A stretch of 64,000 bases of DNA, from positions 23,919-87,918 of the forward strand of contig NW_005179261.1 of assembly GCF_000350225.1 (NCBI RefSeq). The letters run 5' to 3'. Of the stretch, positions 63,159 to 64,000 are shown in pieces. Numbering within the stretch: position 1 is the stretch's first letter; every line of letters begins with the position of its first letter. This stretch comes from Chondrus crispus (Eukaryota > Rhodophyta > Florideophyceae > Gigartinales > Gigartinaceae). The notes below the pieces were generated by a model. It saw only the letters and a list, made by a program, of their open reading frames with translations, was not told the origin of the DNA and searched no databases. Position numbers and translations under genes: made by a program.

Positions 63159-64000
63159 CAAAATCTCTTCCATCGGTCCAAACTTTAGTAGTTGGGATTT
63201 TAGGACTGAAACAAGTGGGCTCCGTGCGCGCTTCGCGCGCCAAGCCAAGTCCCTTCCTCCTCCGCTCCTCGTTCTGCACACGTTGTCGTTCCCCGCCCCG
63301 CTGCTCCCCCTCCCTCTGCGCTAACTCTCCCGTCTTCTCTCCGGTCTTTGTCGCCCCTTGCCCCCTCGTCCTGCCACACGTTACTCGCCCCTGCGCGTCG
63401 CGCCCGGTCCGCGCCGCCGCCCTCTGCGCCGCCGCCCGCCTGTGTCGCCTTCCCCCCCGGCCGCGGTTCGGTCCCTGCAGCCCGCAAACATGGTCAGCGC
63501 CGCTGCCCTCCACGCCGCCGCTCGCTTCCGCCTAACACTGCTACCTGGCGGCGGCTCCCGGCACCCACCCGCCTGGGCGCGCCCTCCTGCACCGCCGGCT
63601 GCGACACCTGCCCGGCTCGCAGCGACCACTTTCCCCGTTCTTCGCCCCTCCGTGATGCGCGCGGCCCGCGCCGCCGCCCTCCGCGCCACCGCTCCCACCA
63701 CTACCTCGACCGCCCCTTCCCAAGCGCACCCGTCCACCACGTCCCCGCGCCGCAGGCACACCCCACCCACCAGCCCGCAGAACGTCTCTGCCACGCCCGC
63801 GTCCGTCCGCCCCGCCCCTGCCACCCACCACGCACGTCGCCCGCCACATCTCGCCGCGCACGGCGCTCTTCGCCGCGTGCTGCCCGCTCATGTTGCGCAG
63901 AAACTCCACGCAGCTCGCCATCACGCGCGCTTCGCCCGCCCGTCGGTCCAGCAGAGTCTCCGCCGCCGCTTGGAACCGCTTTGCGTGGAGCTGCATGCAC
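63159..64000. other. GC-rich right flank, gene uncertain
   Basis: Minus frames run into the window edge (63541-63996, starting MQLHAKRFQAAAETLLDRR). The first 60 residues look protein-like, then composition turns into Gly/Arg-rich low complexity. It may be the 5' part of a gene entering from the right or a GC artefact. Confidence 0.25.

Noticed and set aside
63381-63996. Gly/Arg-rich minus-strand proteins at the right edge
   Set aside because: Low complexity in GC-rich DNA; only the first part of one frame looks protein-like, so no product is claimed.

Overview
The window is eukaryotic nuclear DNA that is dense in transposons. The gene families are all eukaryotic (piggyBac, Tigger/pogo, Harbinger/DDE_Tnp_4, MULE, LTR retrotransposons, UTP14, an NT-C2 protein). 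The few host-like genes show no clear introns, and long stretches are transposon debris. A compact, intron-poor, transposon-rich alga such as a multicellular red alga would fit, but this is an inference from style, not a demonstrated identity.

Layout. 1-3.7 kb: GC-rich flank, LTR family A copies, a piggyBac fragment and a 245-bp repeat. 4.3-5.4 kb: a broken coiled-coil gene on the minus strand. 5.5-12.3 kb: the two largest intact plus-strand genes. One is a DUF7869-like, RNase H-fold, transposase-type protein of 773 aa. The other is a 1007-aa protein with a ParB-like head, a bacterial-type N6_N4 DNA methyltransferase and a zinc-binding tail. 12.4-15.2 kb: host-like genes, namely the C-terminal part of UTP14, an NT-C2/coiled-coil protein and a small ORF. 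15.5-18.7 kb: an LTR family B retrotransposon (LTR, primer-binding site, gag) inserted into a Tigger element (18.7-20.3 kb). 20-29 kb: mostly unassigned, with LTR-B copies and perfect hairpins. 29.5-34.3 kb: a decayed retrotransposon (gag, integrase), a 26-bp minisatellite and a C2H2 zinc-finger gene. 36.9-46 kb: copia RT/RNase H, an unclassified transposase relic, LTR-A copies and a DDE_Tnp_4 relic. 48.1-48.8 kb: a solo LTR-B with a perfect 5-bp target duplication. 50.4-53.4 kb: MULE remains plus an Ulp1-like protease. 54.3-55.6 kb: Harbinger. 56.8-62.6 kb: a Tigger element with both ends, a piggyBac element with an intact transposase, and two pogo-type deletion derivatives. 62.8-64 kb: an inverted repeat and a GC-rich flank.

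Three things stand out. (1) The adjacent, co-oriented transposase-like gene and ParB-methyltransferase gene may form one mobile element that writes its own DNA mark. (2) About twenty near-perfect short-loop palindromes (arms 9-32 bp), unrelated to one another in sequence, often in side-by-side pairs; at least one sits inside a gag reading frame as an inverted copy of the neighbouring coding sequence. (3) Several frameshifts look like a single missing A in a short A-run, so some apparent pseudogenes, notably the NT-C2 gene, may really be intact.

All family assignments rest on motif recognition by eye; no database search or structure prediction was run.
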